Assembly (NCBI RefSeq): GCF_052118845.1
Contig: NZ_JBQKGJ010000005.1
Location: 99,181 to 163,180 of the forward strand
Direction of reading: 5' to 3'
From: Bilifractor sp002394235
GTDB taxonomy: Bacteria > Bacillota > Clostridia > Lachnospirales > Lachnospiraceae
Length of the DNA: 64,000 bases
The notes under the pieces were generated by a model. That model did not search any database and was not told where the DNA came from. It saw only the letters and a list, made by a program, of their open reading frames with translations. How positions within the stretch are numbered: the stretch's first letter is position 1; each line of letters starts with the position of its first letter. Position numbers and translations under genes: made by a program. Below are positions 15,936 through 24,590 of this stretch, piece by piece.

Positions 15936-16451
15936 TGTCCTGTCCTCCTTAAATAAAATGAATCTCTGAATTTCTGATAATAAGGATTGCTGTTCTGCGG
16001 TGCGCGGCTGCTGTTCAGAGAAAACTCTGCGAGACGTCTGTCGCTGTCCGGAGAGACAACAAAATGTGAACGGTTTTTATTTACGATCAGTAGTATACGT
16101 GAAAGGCTTTTTTTTTGCTACGGTATTGTCAACAATTATTTGGGGCAGGTTTCGTCGTATTGGGTATTGAATTGACGGAACCTTCGTCAGAGTGACGAGA
16201 ATACATGCACTTTCTTGTGCAATTTATCAATAAGGACCGATGACGCTAGAAATTATGAAGGATGGGGAAATCAGAATCCGCAGATGTCAGGGGATATGGT
16301 ATAATAAAAAACATCTGTGTATCAGAAACTTGAGATACGAAATATTACGAAAACTTAACGAATTTGAAACATATTCATCCGATTTTTAGATAGTATTTCC
16401 GATATAATTATTGTTTGGGTAAACGTGAAGGGGAAGGAGAACGACGAGGTT
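15936..16451. promoter_or_regulatory. Divergent control region of ugpC and the O-acylation locus
   Basis: No gene is seen. On the plus strand TGG-TATAAT at 16297-16305 is an extended -10, followed by a GTATC/GATAC hairpin. A second possible plus-strand pair is TTGAAA (about 16359) with TAGATA 17 bases on, and TATAAT occurs again near 16405. A CRE-like half sequence lies at about 16065-16075. A minus-strand promoter for ugpC must exist but is not clear. Confidence 0.45.
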
Positions 16452-17393
16452 ATGAATTTACGCGGAAACGGGAGATTCCGTTCCAGACGTTTTGTGATTG
16501 CGGCAGTCATTGCCATCGGCGTTGCAGCCGCGATTATTGCGGCTGCAGTCGGCGGCGGACGCAGTAAGAAAACCGCAGAGATCAAAGAGGGAGTGGCGTT
16601 TCTGAAAGCGCAGGAAAGCAAGGACCCGAAAACGGTGGAGCAGATTCTGACCGAGCAGAAGAAGGCGAAAATGCAGGCGGAACGTGCCGAGATGCAGAAG
16701 AAGCTGGAGGATGGAACCATCGATGTGTGGAGTCTGTTCGGAGATTCTGTGATTATGGGGGATTCCAGAGCGGTCGGCTTCTACACCTTTGAGTTTCTTC
16801 CCCAGTCCCGCGTTCTGGCGGATGCCGGAAATACCATTGCCAATATTAAAGATCATGAGGATGAGCTGGTGCAGCTGAACCCGGCGAATCTGTTCCTCTG
16901 CTATGGCCTGAATGATATTTCTATCGGACTCTGGAGCACAAAGGAAGACTATGTAAAGGATTACGCTTCGATACTGGATGAGCTGCATAAGAAGCTGCCG
17001 AATACGTCCATTTTTGTCAATTCCATCATTCCGGCACAGCAGCCCGCAATTGATTCTACCCCAGCGTGGGGTAATATTCCGGAATGGAGTGACGCAGTCC
17101 ACCAGATGGTAAAGGAAAAAGGATTCGGCTGGGTTGATGTCGATGGTCTGGTGAGTGAGCATCAGGATTTGTATGATCCGGATTCGATTCATGTCCAGCG
17201 GGATTTTTATCCGCTGTGGGCGACACAGATGATGCTGAGTGTCTATGATGAGCAGCAGGCGCAGGGAGACGGATCGGAGGATGTGGTATCTTCCTCGGAT
17301 GACGATGCAGCGGTTTCGTCAGAGAGTATCGTCTCTGCGTCTTCAGAGAATGTAGCTTCTTCTTCGGGAAAAAGCAGCAGTACTTCTTCGTGA
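16452..17393 (+). CDS. Membrane-anchored SGNH/GDSL hydrolase
   Basis: The likely start is ATG 16452; an in-frame GTG at 16425 is possible. The 313-residue protein has an N-in anchor (about residues 16-36), an extracytoplasmic SGNH fold and a Ser-rich tail. Block I is GDSRA (nucleophile S105), block III is CYGLND, and block V is DSIHVQ with D244 and H247. Such esterases/acetyltransferases work outside the membrane on glycans. The following DUF4358, MBOAT and DHHW genes make an envelope O-acylation pathway likely: MBOAT carries the acyl group across and SGNH/DHHW proteins hand it to, or remove it from, the polymer. The polymer is unknown. Confidence 0.8.
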   Translation: MNLRGNGRFRSRRFVIAAVIAIGVAAAIIAAAVGGGRSKKTAEIKEGVAFLKAQESKDPKTVEQILTEQKKAKMQAERAEMQKKLEDGTIDVWSLFGDSVIMGDSRAVGFYTFEFLPQSRVLADAGNTIANIKDHEDELVQLNPANLFLCYGLNDISIGLWSTKEDYVKDYASILDELHKKLPNTSIFVNSIIPAQQPAIDSTPAWGNIPEWSDAVHQMVKEKGFGWVDVDGLVSEHQDLYDPDSIHVQRDFYPLWATQMMLSVYDEQQAQGDGSEDVVSSSDDDAAVSSESIVSASSENVASSSGKSSSTSS

Positions 17394-17524
17394 AGCCGGA
17401 AAAACAGCCTGGCAGAACGTAGACGGTTGTGGTGCAGGTAGTTCTGGTTCTTACAGCCCTGATCTCGGCTCAGCTGACTTTACAAAATGCATTCAGACAA
17501 GAAATTCCGATATGGGATTCATAT

Positions 17525-17560
17525 AAGGGATTCAGTATAGAAGATAAGGGATTCAGTATA
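17525..17560 (+). repeat. 21-bp-spaced direct repeat at the DUF4358 gene start
   Basis: AAGGGATTCAGTATA occurs at 17525-17539 and 17546-17560, immediately before ATG 17564. It may be a slippage duplication that reshaped the start region. Confidence 0.65.
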
Positions 17561-17563
17561 GGT

Positions 17564-18055
17564 ATGAAGACAAAAAGTATAAGGCTGACAGCTCTGGAAA
17601 TTGTCAAATGGATTCTTGTGGTATTGATCGTTGTATTTCTGGTTCACAGCTTTACGGGAAACCGGATCAGCAAGGCTGATTTTGATACGGTGTGGGATGC
17701 GGTGACAGCGGATGCGGATATGTCTAAGATGCAGGAGGGATCCAACCAGATGATCCGCCGGCTGTACGGACTTGATCCGGCCCGGTTTGACGGCATACGG
17801 CTTTATTATCCAAAGACAAACATGGGAGCGGAGGAAATTCTCCTGGTCAGGCTGAAGGATACGGGCGATCAGGAAATGGTGAGGAGTGCTATGGAGTCCA
17901 GAAAAAAGACACAGATGAACAATTTTAACGGCTACGGAACGTATCAATATGCCATGCTTGAGAAAAGCATCATTTCTATCCGGGGAAATTATGCACTGTT
18001 TGTTTCTGCGGATAAGGCGGGAGAGATCGGGCAGGAATTTGAGAACGCTCTGTAA
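17564..18055 (+). CDS. DUF4358-type membrane-anchored protein
   Basis: A 163-residue protein from ATG 17564; the frame stays open back to GTG 17429, but the upstream part looks like poor coding sequence containing a 15-bp duplication. One membrane segment (about residues 13-33, IVKWILVVLIVVFLVHSF) precedes an outside domain with the pattern DPARFDGIRLYYPKTNMGAEE and EILLVRLKD, as in DUF4358 proteins of Clostridia. Its function is unknown. Position between an SGNH hydrolase and an MBOAT gene implies an accessory role in extracellular glycan O-acylation. The start is uncertain because no good ribosome site is visible. Confidence 0.68.
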   Translation: MKTKSIRLTALEIVKWILVVLIVVFLVHSFTGNRISKADFDTVWDAVTADADMSKMQEGSNQMIRRLYGLDPARFDGIRLYYPKTNMGAEEILLVRLKDTGDQEMVRSAMESRKKTQMNNFNGYGTYQYAMLEKSIISIRGNYALFVSADKAGEIGQEFENAL

Positions 18056-18070
18056 GGGGGAGACCGTGAT

Positions 18071-19435
18071 ATGACATTCAGCACACTAAGTTTTATTTTC
18101 TTATTCCTGCCGGTTTCGCTTCTTGTATATCATCTGATACCGGCAGAGAAAAGTATCTGGCGCAAGGCAGCGCTTCTGATTTTCAGCGTTCTGTTTTATG
18201 TGTGGGGAGATGCTCCGAGCGTTTTGGTTCTCGTGATATCGGTGCTGTTCAATTATATCTCTGGACAGCAGATCCGAATGCTGTCCGCGGATGCAGGGAA
18301 CGGGCTGCGGCGTAAGGTGACTGTCATTGTCGCGGTAGTTGTGGATGTCGCGGTACTGGGCATTTTCAAGTACAGCAGGCTTGCTCTTCCCGTGGGAATG
18401 TCTTTCTATACTTTTTCTGCGCTCTCGTATGTTTTCGACATTTATTACGGAAGGGTAGAGGATGACGGGAACATCCTGAATGAGATGCTTTATATCCTGT
18501 TCTTCCCTAAGCTCATCTCCGGTCCGATTATGCAGTACAAGGATTTCCGGGAACAGCTTGTGCAGAAAACGGCAAAAAACAGATATTTTACATCCGGTAT
18601 GCATCTGTTTATCATCGGCCTGTTTAAGAAGGTGCTGATTGCGGACAATCTGAGCACCGCTTTTCATCAGATCAGCAGCCTGAGTCAGATGGCCGGCCTG
18701 ACGGCATGGCTGGGCATGATTTTCTATTCTCTGGAGCTTTACTTTGACTTCAGCGGATATTCCGATATGGCGATCGGCCTTGCAGGGATGTTCGGCTTTC
18801 GGATAGAGAAGAACTTCAATTATCCATATCTGTCAGACGGAGTGACGGATTTCTGGAGAAGATGGCATATATCGCTTGGCGCCTGGTTTCGCGATTACGT
18901 CTATATTCCGATGGGAGGAAACCGCTGTTCCCGTGAGAAACAGTTCCGCAATCTCGCGGTTGTCTGGATTCTGACCGGACTCTGGCATGGAAATACTCTG
19001 AATTTCCTCTTCTGGGGTATTTACCACGGCTTCTTTGTCATTCTGGAAAAATTTGCGATCGGCCAGAAACGGCTTCTGATCCCGAAGTGGCTTCGAATTC
19101 TTCTGACCGATCTGATTGCCTTCGTTGGGTGGATTTTTTTCTTCACTCCGTCGATCGGAGGGGCGTTCCACTATCTCGGACAGATGTTCGGAGCGGACGG
19201 GCTCGGTTTTGCAAATGGAGCCAGTGCCTATTACCTGACGAGCAATCTGGTTCTGCTGATCATTGCGTTGATCTGCTGCGGCCCGCTTCTGACAAGGCTT
19301 CATGACACTCTGGTATACAGGGGCAGAAAGAACATGATCTATCTGTCGGCTGCGCTTCATGTGGTGCTGCTGATTTTCTGCGTGGCAAATATGGTCGGGG
19401 CCACATATTCTACATTCCTGTATTTCAGGTTCTGA
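18071..19435 (+). CDS. MBOAT-family O-acyltransferase (DltB/AlgI-like)
   Basis: A 454-residue polytopic protein starting at ATG 18071 behind AAGGGGGAG, 15 bases after the DUF4358 gene. It has at least eight hydrophobic segments. The MBOAT core is visible in SLELYFDFSGYSDMAIGLAG, DFWRRWHISLGAWFRDYVYI, then PMGGNR and LTGLWHGNTLNFLFWG with the catalytic-type His H306. Such proteins move an acyl (usually acetyl) group through the membrane onto an extracytoplasmic acceptor, as AlgI does for alginate and DltB for teichoic acids. Linked SGNH and DHHW genes point to polysaccharide O-acetylation rather than D-alanylation, since no dltACD genes are near. Confidence 0.9.
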   Translation: MTFSTLSFIFLFLPVSLLVYHLIPAEKSIWRKAALLIFSVLFYVWGDAPSVLVLVISVLFNYISGQQIRMLSADAGNGLRRKVTVIVAVVVDVAVLGIFKYSRLALPVGMSFYTFSALSYVFDIYYGRVEDDGNILNEMLYILFFPKLISGPIMQYKDFREQLVQKTAKNRYFTSGMHLFIIGLFKKVLIADNLSTAFHQISSLSQMAGLTAWLGMIFYSLELYFDFSGYSDMAIGLAGMFGFRIEKNFNYPYLSDGVTDFWRRWHISLGAWFRDYVYIPMGGNRCSREKQFRNLAVVWILTGLWHGNTLNFLFWGIYHGFFVILEKFAIGQKRLLIPKWLRILLTDLIAFVGWIFFFTPSIGGAFHYLGQMFGADGLGFANGASAYYLTSNLVLLIIALICCGPLLTRLHDTLVYRGRKNMIYLSAALHVVLLIFCVANMVGATYSTFLYFRF

Positions 19436-19438
19436 AAG

Positions 19439-21286
19439 GTGAAGATAATGACGGATTACAGTGATAATAACAATAAGAAAGGTAACTCGTCGCCGATCTA
19501 TCCGGATGATCTGCCGCTGCGTATGAAGACCAGGCCGGACAGTTCGAAACGAACTTCCGGAAGAGCGGAGGAGGAAAGAAGCAGGATGTCAGCCGGAGCG
19601 GCGGAGAGACAAGGAAACGCGGCAGGCGGCGGAAGAAGCAGGACGTCAGCCGGAGCGGCGGAGAGGCGCGGAAACGCGGCAGGCGGCAGAGGAAGCAGGG
19701 CATCAGCCGGAGCATCGGAGAGGCGCGGAAACGTGGCAGACGGCGGAAGAAGCAGGACGTCAGCCGGAGCGGCGGAGAGGCGCGGAAATGCGGCAGACGG
19801 CGGAAGAAGCAGGACGTCAGCCGGAGCGGCGGAGAGGCGCGGAAACGCGGCTGGCGGCAGGAAAAGCAGATATCGCGAGGCACTAAGGAAAGTTCCCGGT
19901 CTTGTGCCGAAGAAACCAAAATTGCGGAAAGGGAAGAAAAAAGCATATTTCTACGATCTGCTCACCCGGATTTTTCTCGGAGCCGTCGCGGTTATTTTTG
20001 TCGTGAATCTCATTGTGCCGAGCAGAGAGTTTTCACCGGACGAGAACAGAAACCTTGCCCAGCTGCCGAAAATTTCGGCGGCATCCCTCGCTAACGGCGA
20101 TTTCTTCCGTGATTTCAACAGCTATGAATCGGATCAATTTGTCGGCCGGGATATATGGATGAATATCCGTTCTCTGGGTACGATGATTCTGGGAAACCGG
20201 GAATCTGAGAATGTGTATTTCGGAAAAGACGGATATCTTCTGTCGAAGCCGGTCGTGCCGGACCAGAAAACAGTTAACGCGACAGAAAATGCCATCAATG
20301 ATTTTTCCGGAAGACACAGTGATCTGAACATGAACCTTCTGATGATTCCGGATGCGGCAAGCATACTCACGGACAAGCTTCCCCGGAATGCTCCGGCAGA
20401 GGATCAGATCTCAGATATCCGCGGATTTGAGAATAGCCTGGACAGCAAAATACAGAGCATTGACGCCATCGGTGTGATGCAGAAGAATAAGGATCAGAAG
20501 ATCTACTACAAGACAGACCATCACTGGACCAGCCTGGGTGCTTATGAAGTCTTTCTGGGCGCCGCAAATCAGCTCGGGATTGACACACCGATCACAGATA
20601 ACACGATTTACACGGTGTCGGATTCCTTCCAGGGCACTCTGGCGTCGAGAAGCGGGCGTCACATTTCGCGGGATTCAATTGAAATCTATCAGCCCGACGG
20701 AACAGATGTGGAGTATTACGTGACCTATCCTGACACGGGCGAGAAGAGCACATCCATGTTTATGAGTGACAAGCTGAAGGAAAAGGATCAGTATCAGGTG
20801 TTCTTCGGCGGAAATCATCCTGTGGTGGAGATTCGGACGACCGCCAACAATGGAAGAAATCTGCTGGTATTCAAGGACTCCTATGCGAACAGCTTCATGC
20901 AGTTTCTGTATCCGTATTTTCAGAGCATTATCATGGTGGACCCGAGATATTATTACGACGATATCGAGACTGCCATTACCTCTTACGGAATCACAGATGT
21001 GCTGTTCCTCTACAGCGCAGACACTCTGCTGGCGGACACAAATCTTGCGGACACCTTAAATGCTTCTTCTGTATCTGACAGTGGAGCGGAAAACGGGGGC
21101 AGTGGAACGGAAAGTGTGAACAGTTCCTCCGTGTCTTCATCCTCCTCTGAGACAGTCGGCAGCTCTTCCGCGGATCGTTTGCTGACCAGTACTTCTTCCA
21201 GCGAGGGAGACAATTCCGGTTCTGAAAATACCGTCAGTGCTTCTTCATCACAGAATACAGGGAGTGCTCCGGGCGCAGCCGGGTGA
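19439..21286 (+). CDS. DHHW-family (AlgX/AlgJ-like) envelope protein with repeat N-tail
   Basis: A 615-residue protein beginning 3 bases after the MBOAT stop. Residues 1-165 are a very basic, Arg/Gly-rich cytoplasmic tail with five 19-residue repeats. One membrane segment follows (about 178-198, IFLGAVAVIFVVNLIVP). The outside domain contains D360-H361-H362-W363 in YKTDHHWTSLGAYEVF, and LVFKDSYANSFMQFLYPYF, the DHHW/AlgJ-like SGNH-type pattern of acetyltransferases that act with an MBOAT partner. The C-terminal 75 residues are Ser-rich and disordered. It most likely accepts acetyl groups from the MBOAT protein and decorates an envelope glycan. The repeat tail is unusual for the family. Confidence 0.83.
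   Translation: MKIMTDYSDNNNKKGNSSPIYPDDLPLRMKTRPDSSKRTSGRAEEERSRMSAGAAERQGNAAGGGRSRTSAGAAERRGNAAGGRGSRASAGASERRGNVADGGRSRTSAGAAERRGNAADGGRSRTSAGAAERRGNAAGGRKSRYREALRKVPGLVPKKPKLRKGKKKAYFYDLLTRIFLGAVAVIFVVNLIVPSREFSPDENRNLAQLPKISAASLANGDFFRDFNSYESDQFVGRDIWMNIRSLGTMILGNRESENVYFGKDGYLLSKPVVPDQKTVNATENAINDFSGRHSDLNMNLLMIPDAASILTDKLPRNAPAEDQISDIRGFENSLDSKIQSIDAIGVMQKNKDQKIYYKTDHHWTSLGAYEVFLGAANQLGIDTPITDNTIYTVSDSFQGTLASRSGRHISRDSIEIYQPDGTDVEYYVTYPDTGEKSTSMFMSDKLKEKDQYQVFFGGNHPVVEIRTTANNGRNLLVFKDSYANSFMQFLYPYFQSIIMVDPRYYYDDIETAITSYGITDVLFLYSADTLLADTNLADTLNASSVSDSGAENGGSGTESVNSSSVSSSSSETVGSSSADRLLTSTSSSEGDNSGSENTVSASSSQNTGSAPGAAG
19580..19864 (+). repeat. Five 57-bp tandem repeats in the DHHW gene
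   Basis: Five consecutive units each encode a 19-residue block beginning SR-x-SAGA-x-ERxGN and ending in G/D-G-R. Units are highly similar in DNA, suggesting recent expansion; the charge is strongly positive and the region lies before the membrane segment. Confidence 0.9.
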
Positions 21287-21303
21287 ATCCATGCTGACAT
21301 TTA

Positions 21304-21399
21304 TTTACGCGAACAGTGAGCCGCAGGCGAATGCGAAGTATTCGTGTGCGGCGAGCGTCGCGATAGCGAGATAAAACTCGCGCAGCGTGTTTTATCTCG
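21304..21399. repeat. Family A 96-bp repeat, copy A3
   Basis: Full copy with GGCGAATGCG in place of GCCGAATGCG in hairpin 1. It abuts copy A4 with no bases between. Confidence 0.92.
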
Positions 21400-21495
21400 T
21401 TTACGTGAACAGTGAGCCGCAGGCGAATGCGAAGTATTCGTGTGCGGCGAGCGTCGCGATAGCGGGATAAAACTCGCGCAGCGTGTTTTATCTCG
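21400..21495. repeat. Family A 96-bp repeat, copy A4
   Basis: Exact head-to-tail tandem with A3; it differs by only two or so bases (TTTACGTGAAC start, GCGGGATAAAA). Because 96 is a multiple of three, the minus strand stays open through both units, giving two 32-residue repeats, but no ribosome site supports a gene. Confidence 0.92.
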
Positions 21496-21553
21496 CTTCA
21501 AAAAATGCTATGATAATGGCATCTGAGAATTCCAAAGTGACAGGAGAAAAGGT

Positions 21554-22054
21554 ATGAGTGATTTATTTAAGGAAAAACTGATTTCCGTACAGCCAACCAT
21601 GAAGAACCGGTTCATTAAGGTTTTCTTTGTGTTGCTTACGATCCTGATGTTCGTTTCCGGAATTATGGTGCATCCTGCGTTTCTGCTTGCGGGATTTGGT
21701 ATGATTCTGCTCGATATCTGGCTGATTCCCAGACAGAGCGTAGAATATGAGTACTCCTATGTAAACGGAGTGCTGGATATTGACAGGATTTTTTCCAAAC
21801 AGTCGAGGAAGAAGGGCGCTTCCTATGACTTGAGTGAAGCAGAGGTTATCGCTCCGGTGGGGTCGGATCATCTCTCCGGTTTTAAAAATGTGAAGGTGGT
21901 TGATTATACATCGGGTACGCCGGAGGACGAGAAAAATGCCTGGGCGTTTGTGATCTCCTCAAAGCAGGAAAGACAGAAGGTTCTTATATCGCCGAGTGAA
22001 GACATGCTTAAGGATATGCGGATGCGGGCTCCGAGCCGTTTCTTCACAAATTGA
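21554..22054 (+). CDS. Small membrane protein, DUF6106-like
   Basis: A 166-residue protein starting at ATG 21554 behind ACAGGAG. Two membrane segments (about residues 22-38 and 42-58) form a hairpin, followed by a cytoplasmic beta-rich domain (VEYEYSYVNGVLDIDRIFSK, later KQERQKVLISPSEDMLK). The layout resembles the DUF6106 proteins of Lachnospiraceae; I recognise the type but not a function. It stands alone between the tandem A repeats and a terminator, upstream of guaB. Confidence 0.6.
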   Translation: MSDLFKEKLISVQPTMKNRFIKVFFVLLTILMFVSGIMVHPAFLLAGFGMILLDIWLIPRQSVEYEYSYVNGVLDIDRIFSKQSRKKGASYDLSEAEVIAPVGSDHLSGFKNVKVVDYTSGTPEDEKNAWAFVISSKQERQKVLISPSEDMLKDMRMRAPSRFFTN

Positions 22055-22061
22055 GCGAACA

Positions 22062-22116
22062 GGCTGCTTGCCCGGACCGGGACAGGTCCGGCGTGGCAGC
22101 CTTTTTGGCAGCCTTT
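22062..22116 (+). terminator. Terminator after the DUF6106-like gene
   Basis: GGCTGC and CCGGACC pair with GGTCCGG and GGCAGCC (22062-22101), followed by TTTTT; GGCAGCCTTTTTT is then repeated, adding a second T-tract. Confidence 0.85.
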
Positions 22117-22133
22117 TTTATCCGCACAAGGCA

Positions 22134-22162
22134 TTGACTTTCAGTGTGCGGTTTGCTAAACT
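22134..22162 (+). promoter_or_regulatory. Promoter of guaB
   Basis: -35 TTGACT (22134-22139), 17-base spacer, -10 TAAACT (22157-22162). The leader is about 160 bases; I looked for a purine or guanidine riboswitch core in it and did not see one. Confidence 0.7.
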
Positions 22163-22329
22163 TTTTTCAAATTATTCAGAACATGTGCAGACGGCAGACA
22201 TATGATTGCGATTTTCTCATGCATATCTAAGATTTCGTTTCGTCACAGACTTCTGCTCTTTGCAGGGCTCTGATCTGTATAGCTATTTTATTCACATTAA
22301 CAGTCAGATAGAAGAAAGGAAGAACGTTT

Positions 22330-23790
22330 ATGGGACAGATTATCGGAGAGGGTATTACATTTGATGATGTGCTTTTAGTACCGCAGTATTCGACGGTTAC
22401 ACCGAATATGGTGGATTTGAGCACATATCTGACAAAGAAGATCAAATTGAATATCCCGATGATGAGCGCAGGTATGGATACGGTTACCGAGCATCGCATG
22501 GCGATTGCGATGGCCAGACAGGGCGGTATCGGAATCATCCATAAGAACATGACAATCGAACAGCAGGCAGACGAGGTCGATAAGGTAAAACGTTCGGAAA
22601 ACGGTGTCATTACAGATCCCTTCTATCTTTCCCCGGAGGATACGCTGGCGGATGCCAACGCGCTTATGGCGAAGTACCGCATCTCGGGTGTGCCGATCAC
22701 GGTCGGCAAGAAGCTTGTCGGAATTATTACAAACCGTGACCTTCTGTTTGAAACTGATTTCAGCAAGAAGATCAAGGAATCGATGACTTCAGAAAATCTG
22801 ATTACGGCAAAAGAGGGTGTTACGCTTGAAGAGGCGAAGAGTCTTCTGGCCAAGGCACGGAAGGAAAAACTCCCGATCGTCGATGATGAGGGAAATCTGA
22901 AGGGCCTGATCACAATCAAGGATATCGAGAAGCAGATTAAATATCCGAATGCCGCAAAGGATGCATACGGACGTCTTCTGTGCGGAGCTGCCATCGGCAT
23001 TACCGATGATGTCCTGGAGCGGGTGGATGCGCTGGTCAAGGCACATGTGGACTGCGTGGTTATCGACTCCGCACATGGCCATTCCGCGAATATCTTCAAA
23101 TGTCTGCGGATGGTTAAGAGCGCATATCCGGATCTTCAGGTTATCGCGGGAAATGTTGCGACAGCGGAGGCCACACATGATCTGATCGAAGCTGGCGCGG
23201 ACTGCGTCAAGGTAGGAATCGGACCTGGTTCGATCTGTACCACCCGTGTCGTGGCAGGCATCGGTGTTCCGCAGGTTACTGCGATCATGAACTGCTATGA
23301 AGAGGCAAAGAAAACCGGCACACCGATCATCGCGGACGGCGGTATCCAGTTCTCCGGAGATATTGTGAAGGCGATTGCTGCCGGTGGTAATGTCTGCATG
23401 ATGGGAAGTATGTTCGCCGGATGTGACGAGGCTCCGGGCGAATTTGAGCTGTTCCAGGGAAGAAAGTACAAGGTATACCGCGGCATGGGATCCATGGGAG
23501 CGATGTCTCAGGCACACGGCAGCGCTGATCGTTATTTCCAGGCGGGCGCGAAGAAGCTCGTGCCGGAAGGCGTAGAGGGCCGTGTGGCATACAGGGGTTC
23601 TGTGGAGGATACGATTTTCCAGATGATCGGAGGCCTTCGCTCGGGTATGGGCTACTGCGGAGCGGCAGATATTCCGACACTGCAGAAAACCGGAAAGTTC
23701 ATCAAGATTTCTTCCGCGGCACTCAAGGAGTCGCATCCTCATGACATTCATATCACAAAGGAGGCTCCGAACTACAGCATCGATAACTGA
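22330..23790 (+). CDS. guaB: Inosine-5'-monophosphate dehydrogenase
   Basis: A 486-residue enzyme that oxidises IMP to XMP with NAD, the first committed step to GMP, in the cytoplasm. The catalytic barrel begins EGITFDDVLLVPQYSTVTP; two CBS domains lie at about residues 95-210 (RISGVPITVGKKLVGIITNR and KLPIVDDEGNLKGLITIKD); the active-site Cys is C303 in GIGPGSICTTR; the flap carries YRGMGSMGAM. Full length, AGAAAGGAAG upstream. Its product level sets GTP, which CodY senses, but no direct link is visible here. Confidence 0.97.
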   Translation: MGQIIGEGITFDDVLLVPQYSTVTPNMVDLSTYLTKKIKLNIPMMSAGMDTVTEHRMAIAMARQGGIGIIHKNMTIEQQADEVDKVKRSENGVITDPFYLSPEDTLADANALMAKYRISGVPITVGKKLVGIITNRDLLFETDFSKKIKESMTSENLITAKEGVTLEEAKSLLAKARKEKLPIVDDEGNLKGLITIKDIEKQIKYPNAAKDAYGRLLCGAAIGITDDVLERVDALVKAHVDCVVIDSAHGHSANIFKCLRMVKSAYPDLQVIAGNVATAEATHDLIEAGADCVKVGIGPGSICTTRVVAGIGVPQVTAIMNCYEEAKKTGTPIIADGGIQFSGDIVKAIAAGGNVCMMGSMFAGCDEAPGEFELFQGRKYKVYRGMGSMGAMSQAHGSADRYFQAGAKKLVPEGVEGRVAYRGSVEDTIFQMIGGLRSGMGYCGAADIPTLQKTGKFIKISSAALKESHPHDIHITKEAPNYSIDN

Positions 23791-23881
23791 TTCTGAAAGT
23801 GAACGGGCCAAATGCACAGCGATCTGTGTCCGTCGTTACGGGCGTGGACGTCTGTGATCATCTGGTCCGGATGGATAATGG

Positions 23882-23921
23882 ACAGCAGAATGGCGCAGAA
23901 ATGTGGTTCTGCTGTTTTTTT
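23882..23921 (+). terminator. Rho-independent terminator of guaB
   Basis: ACAGCAGAA (23882-23890) pairs with TTCTGCTGT (23907-23915), followed by six more T residues. Confidence 0.85.
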
Positions 23922-23969
23922 ATACAAAGGATCAGTGTTTCAGGAAAATAGAATTCAAGGGAGGCCTAT

Positions 23970-24536
23970 ATGAAAGCAGACAGCAGGAAGATGCTCGACA
24001 GATTATGTCTGGCAATGATCGATTATGACCGGAGGGATCCAATGCGGATTCAGCATCTGATCAAGGTGCATGCTTTCTCGGCGATAATCGGGCGAGGCGA
24101 AGGTCTCGATGAGAAGACGCAGCTGATCCTCGAGGCTGCCGCTTATGTTCATGATATCGGAATTCACAGGGCAGAGATCCTGTGTGGCAAGAGCGATGGA
24201 AAACTGCAGGAGAAGTACGGACCGGCCGAAGCAAAGCCTATTCTGGAAAAGATCGGGTTTGAAAAGGATGAGATTGACAGGATCTGCTATCTGATCGGTC
24301 ATCATCACACCTATAAAGACATTGACGGAATGGATTACCAGATTCTGGTCGAGGCAGATTTTCTGGTGAATCTGTACGAAGATCATTCTTCCATTACGGG
24401 AATCCAGAGCGCATACAGCAAAATATTCCGGACGGAATGTGGCAAGAAGATCTTTCGGGAGATGTATCTGGATGCGGGAGATCCGGAATACGAGAAATGG
24501 CTTCAGTCGAAGGAACAGGCGGCAGACGCGGAATAA
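23970..24536 (+). CDS. HD-domain phosphohydrolase
   Basis: A 188-residue soluble protein behind GGGAGG. The HD metal site is seen as HLIKVHAFSAIIG, then AAYVHDIGIH (the HD pair) and later YLIGHHHTY and ILVEADFLVN, the order of His and Asp ligands expected of HD phosphohydrolases. Substrate cannot be read from sequence; relatives hydrolyse nucleotides or phosphate esters. It has its own terminator and follows a terminated guaB, so it is probably monocistronic. Confidence 0.82.
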   Translation: MKADSRKMLDRLCLAMIDYDRRDPMRIQHLIKVHAFSAIIGRGEGLDEKTQLILEAAAYVHDIGIHRAEILCGKSDGKLQEKYGPAEAKPILEKIGFEKDEIDRICYLIGHHHTYKDIDGMDYQILVEADFLVNLYEDHSSITGIQSAYSKIFRTECGKKIFREMYLDAGDPEYEKWLQSKEQAADAE

Positions 24537-24548
24537 GTAATGAAAAGA

Positions 24549-24590
24549 CCCATATCCGGACGATATCGTCGAAGGATATGGGCTTTTTTT
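24549..24590 (+). terminator. Terminator of the HD-domain gene
   Basis: CCCATATCC (24549-24557) pairs with GGATATGGG (24574-24582) followed by CTTTTTTT. The T-tract runs straight into repeat copy A5. Confidence 0.88.

Noticed and set aside
14712..15956. 414-codon plus-strand frame opposite ugpC
   Set aside because: The minus strand encodes a complete ABC ATPase; the plus frame is a shadow and includes the terminator.
16065..16079. Catabolite-responsive element upstream of ugpC
   Set aside because: One half matches (AACCGTTCACA on the minus strand), but two conserved bases at the other end are wrong, so it is not listed as a feature.
21301..21501. Minus-strand frame giving two 32-residue repeats from the family A tandem
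   Set aside because: Direct consequence of a 96-bp period; no ribosome site.
22163..22329. Purine-type riboswitch in the guaB leader
   Set aside because: I searched for the paired loops and conserved core of purine riboswitches by eye and did not find them.
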